A stretch of 64,000 bases of DNA from Nelumbo lutea (lineage: Eukaryota; Streptophyta; Magnoliopsida; Proteales; Nelumbonaceae), in contig JAKGHH010000004.1 in NCBI GenBank assembly GCA_022828595.1, positions 54,586,422-54,650,421 on the forward strand, in the 5' to 3' direction. Each line of letters starts with the position of its first letter. Position 1 is the first letter of the stretch. A program made the translations under genes and the position numbers. Below the pieces are notes generated by a model. The model did not search any database. It had not been told where the DNA came from and saw only the letters and a list, made by a program, of their open reading frames with translations. Below, one piece after another: positions 11,111 through 21,309 of this stretch.

Positions 11111-11114
11111 CATT

Positions 11115-12263
11115 AGAAAAGTGCATCGCGATTCTCATTAATTAATTAAATTTCATAAGGAATTTAAATTTAATAAAAACTTAATATACTTAAATAAGTT
11201 CAATTTTTATCAATTTGAAAAGTTAATAAAAAAATATTAGTTTTAAATATAGTTTAATTATTTTAAATTCCAATTAAAAATAAGGAAAAATATAAAAAAC
11301 CTCATTGGGTTTTCTAACAATCCTATGAAACTCCCCAATATTTTTACCCTAACAAATACCTGCCCTATTGTTTTGAAAAAAAAAATGTAAATATCTTCCT
11401 TTAGTAAGCATTCCAAATAAAAATTAATGTTGATGTAATGCATTAATTTTACTTCACTTCAGCCTTTTTGCATTTGTCTAGGAAGAGTAAGGAGACTTAT
11501 TATTTGAAAGTTGTTTAGCAAAATAAATTAGTGGATGGTAAAGTTGAAACTTTAAGTTATGTATGATAATGCATTAACAATGATAAGAGTATTTTGGTAA
11601 CTTCAATGTCTTTGTTACCAAAGAGCCAAGGGAAAGGAGGTATTTGCACATTTTCTCAAAACTATGGGGGAGGCCTTTGTCTAGGCTAAAGCACAAAGGT
11701 GGTTTATAAAATCGTTATAAAAGATTTTTTTTATAACTTTACCTAAAAATAATGCAAAAATAATAATAAACCAATAAAAACTAATAAAAATTAGTTTTCA
11801 AAATTAATAGAAATTAGCATTAAGATAAAAAAAAAAAAAAGTTCAAACTTATCCAAAGAATAGGAAATTGGCCACTTTTACTAAAGCATAACTTAGATTG
11901 TGATTGGATAAACTAGAAATAACACAAAAAAATAACACTTGAATTGAACTTAGATGGACACCATTTAATTGAAAATGTCATAGACCTCCATCTTCAATTT
12001 TGCTGATAAATAAAGTGTGTCGCACGGTCCTAACTAGTTCATGCCTAAAACAGAATGTGCAAATGCCTTATGCTAAATTCTCAAAACGCCATGTGTCAAA
12101 ATATAATCAAGTGCACCCTAAATTGCAAGAATAGTTAATCCAACATAAGCAACAACACCCTCAACAAACATTCAAACAACCACTCGGTTTTAAGTATATA
12201 CTTAGATAGACATCTTCTCATCTCTCCATCAAGAATATTCCATTTTAGCTTCTATCATTGATC
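11115..12263. other. AT-rich stretch without recognisable features
   Basis: No gene, RNA or clear repeat was found. Homopolymer runs and short direct repeats only. Confidence 0.45.
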
Positions 12264-12778
12264 AAAACTTTCAACCCTTAAATTCCATCCAGTGAGACAC
12301 TTTGAGCATAACCATTGAATCCCTAACCCTATAATAACCCCAAAACTTTCAACCCTTAAATTCCATCTAGTGAGACACTTCGAGCATAAAACATTGAATC
12401 CCTGACCCTATGAGACACTTCGAGCATAAACATTGAATCCCTAACCCTATAATAACCCCAAAACTTCCAACCCTTAAATTCCATCCAGTGAGACACTTCG
12501 AGCATAAACATTGAATCCCTAACCCTATAATAACCCCCAAAACTTTCAACCCTTAAATTCCATCCAGTGAGACACTTCGAGCATAAACATTGAATCCCTA
12601 ACCCTATAATAACCCCAAAACTTTCAACCCTTAAATTCCATCCAATGAGACACTTGAGCATAAACATTGAATCCCTAACCCTATAATAACCCCAAAACTT
12701 TCAAACCTTAAATTCCATCCAGTGAAACACTTTGAGCATAACCATTAAATCCCTAACCCTATAATAACCCCAAAACTC
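12264..12778. repeat. 78-bp minisatellite rich in AACCCTA motifs
   Basis: The word cattgaatccc recurs at 12313, 12392, 12431, 12509, 12588, 12665 and 12743. Steps are 77-79 bp, apart from one 39-bp step caused by a deletion. Each full unit contains ccctaaccctataataacccc, i.e. AACCCTA, one base short of the plant telo-box AAACCCTA, plus ttcaacccttaaattccatcc. The array ends about 220 bp upstream of the TATA box of snoRNA locus 1. It may be a neutral minisatellite or a multi-copy promoter element. Confidence 0.9.
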
Positions 12779-13000
12779 GCCTAGATTCCAATGGGGAAAT
12801 TCTCTGAGTTTTTTTTTTACCCTTCTCTGAGTGGAAACTTTACTCACCATAGCACTCTAGATTTACTATTTAATCCTAACCATCCAAATAGACTAACTCC
12901 TTCAAATCCGACTACTCAAATAGATTCTCTGTTCTTACACGAAATTATAAAATTACCCTCTAAGCCTTTTAAAATTCCCGAGATACCCATCTTTCAATCG

Positions 13001-13010
13001 TATAAATATC
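13001..13010 (+). promoter_or_regulatory. TATA box of snoRNA locus 1
   Basis: TATAAATATC is followed within 40 bp by gagaaacaaaacctaaccgagcac. The paralogous locus 2 has TATAAATATC at 52037 followed by gaggagaaaacctaagcaccc. The match in box sequence, spacing and first transcribed bases supports a real core promoter. Plant snoRNA and translation genes often combine such a box with telo-box motifs, and AACCCTA motifs lie upstream here. Confidence 0.75.
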
Positions 13011-13389
13011 CCTAAATGTTTCCAGTGTAAGAGAAACAAAACCTAACCGAGCACCAATCCAGCCTTCGATTCCATCCTCTCTCCGCCTCCTCCTCCTCCT
13101 CTGTTTCTTCTTCTCCAATCTCGTATCGTCGTAGAGCTCAGAAGGGGGAAGATTTCCTAACGAATTTATCCTCTTCTTCTTCTTCTTCGTCGTCGTCGTT
13201 CCTTCCCATCTGTGAACCTCTGTTTTGGGAGATATTCCTTCACCGAGCCTCGTCTGTCGTCTCCCTCCAACCCGAAAAGCCCGCATACTCGTCGGTTTTT
13301 GGTCACCGAAAACACAAGCTGCAGAGCAGAGATTAGTGTACAATGGATTTTTGATCGATCATTAGGGTTTAGGGTTTTACCATGACAGC

Positions 13390-13528
13390 AGCCTCTTGAT
13401 GGGTTCCCTTTCTCTGCATGTTTTTGAGACAGGGCCTTGCTTATGCATGAGAGGCTTAGATTTTCTGCAGGAATGTTGAGTCGCTGCACCTTGTTTTTTT
13501 CCCCAGGTTGAGCGAATAATGCCCTGCA
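13390..13528 (+). ncRNA. candidate H/ACA snoRNA X1
   Basis: Two hairpins, each with an internal pocket, can be drawn. Hairpin 1: AGCCTCT (13390-13396) pairs with AGAGGCT (13450-13456); an inner stem CCCT/TCTC (13406-13414) pairs with GAGA/AGGG (13426-13434). Hairpin 2: TGCAGG (13466-13471) pairs with CCTGCA (13523-13528); inner stems CGCT (13482-13485)/AGCG (13511-13514) and ACCT (13488-13491)/AGGT (13505-13508). The linker tagatttt stands where an H box (ANANNA) should be but does not match it exactly. The sequence after hairpin 2 (aaatc) is not a perfect ACA box. Conservation in locus 2 supports a structured RNA. The class is inferred. Confidence 0.45.
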
Positions 13529-13587
13529 AAATCTTGTCAATGTTCGTCCCATAAATTTATTTTTTCTATTTTTTTTTATAAATTTTG

Positions 13588-13667
13588 GGATCCTATGATG
13601 GCATGGAAATCTTTGAGACCTGATCGTCATGTTTGATGTAAAATATAAGCGTTTTTTCTGAGGATCC
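13588..13667 (+). ncRNA. C/D box snoRNA A1, predicted 18S Cm38 guide
   Basis: The terminal stem GGATCCT (13588-13594) pairs with AGGATCC (13661-13667). Boxes in order: C ATGATGG (13595-13601), D' CTGA (13620-13623), C' TGATG (13634-13638), D CTGA (13658-13661). The 12 bases before D' (AATCTTTGAGAC) are complementary to the 18S rRNA segment GTCTCAAAGATT near its 5' end. The fifth base from D' pairs with C38 in Arabidopsis numbering (counted from memory of that rRNA). The plant snoRNA for this site is, from memory, snoR66. It should act in the nucleolus with fibrillarin. Host gene and A copies in locus 2 match it closely. Confidence 0.85.
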
Positions 13668-13861
13668 TAAAGGGAGCTAATACCATTATATTCTTTTTAC
13701 ATTCTTTTATTTGGTTTCAGCTTTATTTTCACTATTTGGTTTCCATTCTGTTGTTTATTCATTTTCTTCTTCTTTTGTTCTGTTCTGTTTCTTGATATTT
13801 GACTTTTTTAACAATTTAATTTCAATGACAGTTCTGCTTTTCTTGGTTTAATTGAATTATT

Positions 13862-13950
13862 TAGTGATGGAATATGCACTGGGCTCTGAGCAGACTTTCT
13901 TTCTGCGCTAATTTGATGGAAATGCAGCATAGAAAGCTATATCTGTTCTT
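13862..13950 (+). ncRNA. C/D box snoRNA B1 (box D damaged)
   Basis: Box C GTGATGG (13864), D' CTGA (13886-13889), C' TGATGG (13914-13919). Where other copies have box D CTGA, this copy has CTGT (13943-13946). Between D' and C' a short GCAGA/TCTGC stem can form. The base before D' and the region upstream (tatgcactgggct) are conserved in all good B copies. I do not recognise an rRNA target. This copy may be impaired. Confidence 0.6.
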
Positions 13951-13954
13951 CTTG

Positions 13955-14395
13955 TTTTAAAGAATTTCATTTTCATGCTTTATCATTATTGGAATGTCCT
14001 AATTTCATTATTGGAATTACCCAATTTCGTAGCAGCATTGTCTGATATTCTTGGATTGTAGGTGCTCTCATTCGTCCTAGAATATGAGTTTTTCAAAACA
14101 GTTTCCAAGTTTCTTGAATGCTTGAGTTTTTAGCTTTAGAGACTTCAAAGTTAATCTATATATCATAAAATCAAATTTAATTGGTATGGAAATATAATTT
14201 TAAAAATAAAATAGATAATTTCTTTTGCTTTCTTTCTTTAACATTAGTCAGTTAATGCTCTTGGGTCCCTATTAAATTCATAAGGGATTCTTGTAATCCT
14301 TTCTGATCTTTTTTTCCAAAACAAACTTATTTAGTTTTTGTGGTTTGTTTTCTTTACCAAGAGTGCTTTGGGTGCCTTCTTTCTTATAAGATAGT
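13955..14395. other. spacer between snoRNAs B1 and B2
   Basis: AT-rich intron-like sequence. In locus 2 the corresponding interval holds an X block and an A snoRNA; here both are missing, which suggests a deletion of part of a module. Confidence 0.5.
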
Positions 14396-14397
14396 AT

Positions 14398-14484
14398 TGA
14401 ATGATGAAATAAGCACTGGGCTCTGAGCAGTTTTTTTCTGCCTTAATTGATGGAAATGCAGCCTAGAAAGCTATATCTGATCTT
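14398..14484 (+). ncRNA. C/D box snoRNA B2, intact boxes
   Basis: Box C ATGATGA (14401-14407), D' CTGA (14423-14426), C' TGATGG (14448-14453), D CTGA (14477-14480). The element before D' (agcactgggct) and the one before D (agcctagaaagctatat) match B5 and B6 in locus 2. A short GCAG/CTGC pairing sits between D' and C'. No rRNA target was recognised, so it is an orphan guide as far as I can see. Confidence 0.72.
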
Positions 14485-14489
14485 CAATT

Positions 14490-15580
14490 TCCATGTTTCC
14501 TTTGAAGTTCCTTATTTTAAAGTTGAAGTTATTTTTTGATATTAAAATCAAATGTTAGTATTTGTTATTTGTGTTGTACAACTGACTTAAAGTCCTATTT
14601 TTAGGGGCATTAAAGGCTTTCTTCCATTAAGTATTATACTAAAATGTAAAAAAACTGAAAGTAAAGATCTTGTTATTCATAAAAAATGTAAAAGCAACAA
14701 CTAAAAATCTCCACAAGTAGTCAACGTAGATGGGTTATGGATTCGAATTTTTCGGTGTGCAAATATTGTGGTTTTGATCTTGTCCGTTTACACATTTTGT
14801 TTTCGTATTCAGTGTTGTGCATCATTAATACTTTTTTAGTTTCCCTTAACCCCTAAGCTGGTTGTCTACGTTGCAATAAGGATTAAAGTATTAGATAGGG
14901 ATGCAATTTGAAAATTGTCTTAAATAGGAATACTCTTTGTAAATGAAAGTATCACTATATATATAGGGATACACTTTGAAAATGTTATAAATATATTAAT
15001 AACATTCCATTTAAGATCAAAATAGTTAAAATTAATGTATAAATTAATGAAAATGTTATATGATTTTTATTGGTAACGCAAGTCTTAAAACATAACATAT
15101 AAACTTTCATAAATCAATATATGTACAATAATTATTATATTAATTATTTTATATTTCATATTTTAATGCTCTAACATTTGACACAATAATCAATTAAAAA
15201 TTAATTCGTAAACAATATTTTTATTTTTGTAAATAATAAAAATGTTATTATAAAATATAATTAAAATAGTAATTAAATAATTTATCCTCATATTGGCTTT
15301 GTTTGTTTAATTTTAATCTCTTAAGAGGAATTTTTTAACTTTAAGAGAAAATTGGTTGTTTGCTTTTTATCTTTTATCTCTTAAAGTTCAATTATACAAT
15401 TTTTTTATTTTAATACCTTAGAAAAAACAAAAGAAACCTCATATATGAGTTTAAAATGGATATTTGATAGGTTTTAGAATTCAAAACAACATTTTATACA
15501 TTTAGATTTTAAAGGAAAGAACAAATTGATCTAGCATTTATAAAATCTAATTTCTTTATCTTGTATGTATTTTATATAAT
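14490..15580. other. AT-rich spacer in snoRNA locus 1
   Basis: The first 200 bases (…actaaaatgtaaaa…aaagatc…) align loosely with 56330-56430 in locus 2, so it belongs to the ancestral module. The rest is AT-rich with no feature. A gctttgtttg-type motif at about 15297 could be a decayed MITE end. Confidence 0.45.
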
Positions 15581-15585
15581 TTTGT

Positions 15586-15664
15586 GGGGCTTATGATGGC
15601 ATGAAATCTTTGAGACCTGATCGCATTTGATGAAAAACAAAAGCATTCATTAAAGCGGATCCTA
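15586..15664 (+). pseudogene. degenerate C/D snoRNA A5
   Basis: It keeps box C (ATGATGG), the guide aaatctttgagac, D' CTGA and C' (TGATGA). Box D is lost: the other copies read TTCTGAGGATCC where this one reads taaagcggatcc. The 5' side of the terminal stem is also changed (ggggctt). Probably not functional. Confidence 0.7.
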
Positions 15665-15669
15665 AATGA

Positions 15670-16950
15670 AGTTGATTTTTTTATTTTCCTTTATTGTATT
15701 TATTTATTTATTATGTTTTTTGTATTAATAATAAAGAAAATATTACAAATTAGAGACCTTTGTCTAAAGCAATTAGCAAACACTAAAAACATCTCTTCAT
15801 ACAATTTGCATTACTTCATTTGGAAGATGCATAAGGTTGGTAAATCTTTGATTTATAAAGTTAAGGGTTTGTTTGGAAAGTCTTTTTGGGAATATCTTTT
15901 GGTATCTTTAACAGTTAAAAGACTCATTATGCTTTTGCATGAAGATTTGAGTAGCTTAATTCTTGTTTGTCTATCCATGGCTTTCTGTGTATTTCCACAT
16001 GAGAATAAAACGAGAAAGATGTGAAAAGCTTCATTTGAATCCATTTGAAATCAGTCCAAAATGGGTTTCTCATATCTTTTTGAAATCAGTCTAAAATGGG
16101 TTTCTCACCTCTTTTTGATGCATCAACTTTTAAGTTAAAATATTTGCACCCAACCATGAGAGCCAAAGTATTATAAAAAATAGTATCTATTTTTGTTGTA
16201 TCTTATAGTCATTGCTTGTTTAATACTCAATCTATATCATTATTCACCCATCCATCTACTTAAAGTAGCACAAAGAACACCTATTAATGAAGTTAGCCTT
16301 GGTTGACCTTTAGCACAGTTGTGAGCTAGGAAGTGTGTGCATTAGTTATAATGGGACACGGTCCTATATGGCCTGTGCTAATGGACATATGAAGAATAGT
16401 TGTTCAATACTATTTGTTTCTATATTGGCAATGATGAAGGCTTAGGTGAAAAGCTTACTAAAGGCAATCAGCCATAAAAAGAATTGTATTTTATTGCTAT
16501 AGGGAGCTTTATAAATATTGTTTCAAGTAGGATGCTTTAGAAGGGGTTAAGCCAAGTAGCCGAATTTGTGATACCATAAGATTAGCTCTTCTAATCCCAT
16601 GAATCCTTTGGATGGAGCTTTCAATTATCGACCCAAGTCGATACGTCCGTATTGGACTATATTAGTACTTTTTTTTAGGTTTTTTTTTTTTTTGAAACCA
16701 ATTTAGAGGGGTTGATTTGAGGTTTGACTACCCTTTAAACCAGTGTCTGACTTGATTCAACCCCTAGAAGGGCATATTGTAAAGCTATCGACACAATACA
16801 TATCGATCGATACAAGTTGATACATATTCTTAGTAGGATGAAAAGGATTTTGAAAGATTGGGTAGTATAGTTAGTGAGAGTATCCAACACACTATTTATT
16901 AAAGTTTTTTGATCTACACCCATTGAATTTCGATGGGAGAATATCCAAAA
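15670..16950. other. sequence inserted into a snoRNA module; no gene recognised
   Basis: The flanks (gatcctaaatgaagttga at 15656 and ctctaatgttgcttattc at 16972) are only about 80 bp apart in locus 2 (56894-56990), so roughly 1.2 kb has been inserted or replaced here. It includes a 35-bp direct repeat (tttgaaatcagtc..aaatgggtttctca at 16044 and 16079) and poly-T runs. No TE ends could be assigned. The 103-codon frame at 15713-16024 is not recognisable. Confidence 0.45.
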
Positions 16951-17123
16951 CTATTTATTTGATTTCATTCATCTCTAATGTTGCTTATTCTTCTTTTTTT
17001 TTTTCTTTTTACATCTTTAACGTGTTTTTGGTAACTAATCATTTTTTAATAATGTTGTATATTTTGTGGTGTATCCTCCTTTTTTTCTTCTTTGTTCAAA
17101 ATTTTATAGGTTTAACAATTATT

Positions 17124-17206
17124 TGGTGATGAAAAAATATTGGGCTTTGAGTAGACCTTATCTCTACATTTATTGATGGAAATGCAACCTAGAAAGCCAT
17201 ATGATC
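17124..17206 (+). pseudogene. degenerate C/D snoRNA B3
   Basis: Box C TGATGA is kept (17127-17132) and C' TGATGG is kept (17174-17179). D' has become TTGA, and box D (CTGA in good copies) has been deleted to atgatc. A decayed copy that marks the end of locus 1. Confidence 0.65.
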
Positions 17207-17214
17207 TTGTAGTC

Positions 17215-17945
17215 CGTTAATGTTTGTATTTATTTCGTGCAAAAATGTTTTGTATTTGTGTAATATTGTTAACCAATTTTAATGGCCAAGTGTATTATAA
17301 AAATGTTTGAAGTTGTGTTTTTGTTTAATTTGATTAGCAACTCATTGGTATCTAACTCTTCCCCAAGATGAGAATAGTGCTTCTTGCCTCTTCGAGCTAT
17401 TGTGCTTACTAACACCACTTAAGAAAAAACCCTAGAAGACTTGTGAATATTTTAGGAGAAAAGATAATCAAGAATGTTTGTTCTAGGATCACAAAGCTTA
17501 TATATGGCATTTGGCAATTACATTTGGTTACATGATAACGGTTTTTTGGAACAAAAGACAGAAGATAATGGATAGGACATAAGACATCCCCATGCAGTGT
17601 TAGTTGATTTTCTCCTTGGTTAAGCCTAGAGAAATAGTAGGTTAGGCGTATGCATTTGCTAATGGAGGAACTTGTATCAATCCTTCCCTTTTTGTCTGAT
17701 ACCTTGTCCACAAGTAGGGATGGAAATTTCTACCCTACTCGGTGGGTAATTGCCCCTACCCTCCTTGATGGAGCGGGTTGTTTTTTCTTGAAGGCCAAGT
17801 TTTGGGATTCTACAATCCATATGGGTATGAGTAGGGTATGTTTTAGGCTAACCTAACCCTGTCCAACCTGCATATTGTTAGAAAGCATATAAACTTCATT
17901 TATTATGTGTTGAATTTAATAATATTTTGAGCTATATGTGAATGC
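17215..17945. other. no gene; contains a hAT-end-like phrase
   Basis: At 17718 the phrase tagggatggaaatttctaccc resembles the TAGGG(A/G)TG ends of the hAT elements elsewhere in this window. The following 150 bases (ccctactcggtgggta...gagcggg) have their composition. No matching right end or target duplication was found. The first 85 bases belong to the snoRNA module and match 57160-57230. Confidence 0.4.
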
Positions 17946-18010
17946 TAATTGATATTTTATATGTATTTTACATGTCTTATCCATAAAGCTCATGGTTGGC
18001 TCAAAGAAAT

Positions 18011-19135
18011 GGAGTCACCACCCATTTTTCAAAGGAAATGGGCCCTCATTTTTAGATTCGAAAATCGATTTACTAGCTTTGATAGTGACTCCATTCTTCG
18101 CCATAAAAGGAACCTAACCAATGGATTTTGAATCCCAAGGATTCAGAGAGGGAATGTGTTAGGCACCTCTCTTTTTAAGCTATTGTAGTAGCCTAAGATA
18201 AGATTGGCTATGCTCTACATTTAACAAAGCACCAATAAAAATGGTTGTTAAGAACTCCAGAAATCAAGCGAAAACGCTCTCAACCTTGCCCAAAATTGAT
18301 TTGAGTTGATGTTGTCAAGTCTTACGTATTAATTTCCCTAAGACCCTTACCTCTCTTCCTCTTTTTCAACTTGGATGAAACTGGAAATGCAAGTTTTCCA
18401 TGGTTTTTGGACCTCAAGCAACCTAGAACAAAGATAAAAATAGAGATTTATGAATTCAAGCTTAGAAAAAACAATGAAATGAAAGACTTACCTCTCGTAT
18501 ACAACATTGGCGAGAGTTTTCTAACAATGAGAGCAAGTTCAAAGAATCTTAAATGAGATTCTAGGATGGATGGAGCGCTTTTTGGTTTCAAATCTTGTAA
18601 TTGAAAGCAAAGGGGCAGATTTGAAGTTTGATATTTAAGGACTTTGGGATTTAAGGTAAAATGAATACATTATACAAGTTGGGAAAATACTAAATTTCTC
18701 CTCTTCTCTTTTAGATCTCTTTTTTTCCTCGCTTGAGCTCAAGTTGGATCAATATTTATAGAAAAATGGAGGGGGAGAGTTCTAAAATTTATCCAATCAC
18801 AAGGATGAGTTTTGAAGAAAGCTTTTACAAAAGAATGGGTAAAGATTTTTCAAAGAAAATGGTGATTAGTTAACTTTTCCTCTTTGTTGAAAGATTATCT
18901 TCGATATGGCGGTGGTTTTCACGGGTTTTATGCGTCTAATGGGAGCTTGGGACGTACTTGTCATGTCACTTTTGTATTTGGGGTCGTTAGTGGTAGAAAA
19001 TGTAAATTTTAATGAATTTTTAAATGTGGTTTTGTTTTTTCTTAATTTTAAGTGGGTGTATCTTTGGATTTTTGGGCTTTTTGAGTCTATTAGGCTTAAT
19101 TTCATGGGTCTAGGTGTTTGAACAAGTCAAAAATG
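18011..19135 (-). mobile_element. probable Ogre-type LTR with tRNA-Arg-like primer site
   Basis: On the minus strand the motif TGGTGACTCC (18011-18020) is one base from TGGCGACTCC, the complement of the 3' end of plant tRNA-Arg used as primer by Ogre-type elements. Upstream on that strand are gaggtgcctaacac (the common 'gttaggcacc' phrase of such LTRs) and a TATA box (CTATAAATATT, about 18750-18760). A similar arrangement is seen at 48950. The plus-strand 71-codon hydrophobic frame at 18906-19121 lies inside and is probably spurious. LTR ends were not fixed. Confidence 0.45.
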
Positions 19136-19139
19136 GGTA

Positions 19140-19908
19140 CGACATCAACCATCTCCCTTTTGAGGTTTCAGGTTGGGACAGATGAGGTAGTGATTTGATC
19201 AAGCATTTCCTAGTTTAACAGTCAAATGGGTGAATTAGGACATAAAATCTAATGTGTTGGGGTTTTTCTTGGTCTCTGAACATATTGGTGATGTTAGATT
19301 GGCCTACTAGGGTCGAGATAACGGAGATCTATGGCAAACAAATTAGGATTAATGAGATTTGCTGAAATAAAATGTTTGCTTGATGATTGGTCAAACATGG
19401 GAGTTTTGAGATGAAGTTTGGTGAGTTGGCATTTTTGAATTCCTAAATCTAATGAAGGTGATGGATCTTTGATCAGAAGTGTAGATTGATAGATTTGATT
19501 TGGATCTAGGTTTTAACCAATAGTTTATCAATTAACAAGAGGGTTGGTTGGTTGCTAGTTTGATCATAAGTATTCTAGACTCAAAGATTCTAATAAAGTT
19601 TCTACCCTTCAAACCTCCACCCAAGGACAAATGGGTTTGTTTGGTTGGTGGTTATTTTAAAAGTTTTTTGGCAAAGCCTTTAAGGAACAAAATCCAAGGG
19701 CACACACCTATTATCCTTCATCTAATAGATAAAATGAGAATTTAATTTTGTTTACATGAGAGTGTATATAATTGTGAGTGTTCAAACATGCGAGAAAAAT
19801 GAAGATAAAAGCCACAAAGAATAAGGGCAGAATGCAGCCATATGTTTAAGTTTGCAAACAATCCTACAAATTTCTAGGTGGTCGCACTTGGGGACTAATA
19901 AAAGCTAA
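19140..19908. other. no gene seen
   Basis: No recognisable coding sequence, RNA or repeat boundary. Confidence 0.4.
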
Positions 19909-19910
19909 GT

Positions 19911-21305
19911 TCTTTTTTTTTTTATGGAAACTAGATGGTGCTACACAAGACGGGGGTAGCACAACCCCAACAATCACTCAAACAAATGAGGTCCAAATCC
20001 ATAGGAAGCCTACAAAGGTCTAGAAATAAAGAACCAAATAGAGAACATCCCGCAACTTTTAAGATCCAATCTGTGACATGATTTGCCTCTCTTCATACAT
20101 GCTTATACTGAACTCCACGAACCAGCCAAATCTTAAAATCTTTGTAGTCCTTGATGAAGTTCCTCATACTCCACAAGGGCTCGGTCTGACCGATAGGACA
20201 AGAGATGAAGTTCCTCATCACCTTCAATGATGACACGAGAGTCCTTGAAATTTTGGACTAGATTGTGGACTTCCCAAGTAGCCCAAGCCTCAATTGTGTT
20301 GATCAGAAACCCAAAGCATAGCCTTTGAAGTCTAAAATTTTCCTGAGATGGTTTCTAGCAACTACAACGGTCGAACACCAACCATTTCCTGAGCAGGAGG
20401 CATCAAAATTTATTTTTTAATGGAATCTCCATTAGGGGGAGCACGAAATAAATTTCCAAGATTTCTCTTTCTTTGACTTTGATCCATAATCAAATTGTTA
20501 AACTTCTGTCCAAGAATTTTCAGCACTAGTAAGAATGTTCTGGGGAGGTTTGATTTATTTTGAAACACTTTATTATTCCTGGTTTCCATATTTTCCACAG
20601 AATGTGAATAGATTTCTCAAGTCCTTTTTTCCTTCTATAGAGAGGGTTTTTACTTATTCTTATCCACCAATCCAGAAGGTTTGAATCCTCCTCTTTGGGA
20701 CCATCTATGTTTTGACCAGCAATTGACCATGTCTCTTTTGATATCTCACACTTACTGAAAATATGATTATTATCCTCTTCCAAGCCGCAGAAACAACAAT
20801 CTAGATTGATTGGACAACCCCTCTCTCTAAGAAGACTTTTAGAGGGGAGCCTATTTTTAAGCAGAAGAAGAATGATGACCTTTAGTTTTGGCAGATGCTC
20901 TAGATCCCAAACCAAGCGATCCCATTTCACCACATTATTTGAATCAATGTTCCTTTTGCATTTTAATTTATAAGTTGATTTCGGAAAGAAGTTACCATGT
21001 GTTGAAAGCCCAAATCAATTTGTCTTCGGTGTCCATACAACGGATAAATATTGATTTAATTTTATACCAATCCGCTGCATTCACCAATCCTTTGACTTTT
21101 CTTTCTATCCGTACTTTCCTTTCATGTTCAATGGCTTCACTTACAAGGGTAGAGGCACCCTCATCTTGAGTTCTAGGATAACTATCTGCAAGGGGTTTTC
21201 TCCACACCAATTATCCCTCCAGAAGTCAATATTTTTTTCCATTACCAATTCCCCACTAAATACCCATCTTAATACAGTCTCTAGCTTGAAGAATACCTCT
21301 CAGGC
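19911..21305 (-). mobile_element. 3' part of an L1-type LINE (zf-RVT and RNase H-like domains)
   Basis: Read on the minus strand from 21305: LRWVFSGE...FWRDNWCGENPL is the typical LINE segment after the reverse transcriptase. Next comes a zinc-binding RT-associated domain (20933-20526: KLKVIILLLLKNRLPSKSLL...CCFCGLEEDNNHIFSKC). Then an RNase H-like domain follows (about 20400-19960: NFDASCSGNGWCSTVV ... REANHVTDWIL). A T-run at 19911-19923 on the plus strand is the poly-A tail. Stops interrupt the frame. The 5' part is truncated at about 21305, where Tat sequence begins. Confidence 0.8.
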
Positions 21306-21309
21306 CCAA

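Larger units (their letters stand above)
13011..17206 (+). ncRNA. snoRNA host transcript, locus 1
   Basis: A probable non-coding RNA polymerase II unit. The first 350 bases are a pyrimidine-rich leader (ctccgcctcctcctcctcctctg...) that aligns with the leader of locus 2 (52048-52430). Downstream lie H/ACA-like block X1, C/D snoRNA A1, B1, B2, degenerate A5 and degenerate B3. No protein frame runs through it. The antisense 154-codon frame at 13166-13630 overlaps the snoRNAs and is a shadow. Compared with locus 2, the X and A units between B1 and B2 are missing, and about 1.3 kb of foreign sequence separates A5 from B3. The 3' end is not defined. Confidence 0.55.

Noticed and set aside
12356..12667. 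103-codon frame with internal protein repeats
   Set aside because: The apparent protein repeat is the 78-bp minisatellite (78 is divisible by 3). Frame is lost in units of 77 and 79 bp.
12300..12778. Interstitial telomere
   Set aside because: Each unit holds only about one and a half CCCTAAC-like words rather than runs of CCCTAAA, so it is not telomeric DNA.
13166..13630. Minus-strand 154-codon open frame
   Set aside because: It lies antisense to the leader, X1 and A1 of snoRNA locus 1. Its Arg/Lys-rich start comes from the pyrimidine-rich leader, and no protein family is apparent.
18906..19121. 71-codon hydrophobic protein
   Set aside because: No family, AT-driven composition, and located inside a probable minus-strand LTR.
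20888..21169. Plus-strand 93-codon frame
   Set aside because: It is the reverse of the LINE zf-RVT region; the minus strand carries the recognisable protein.
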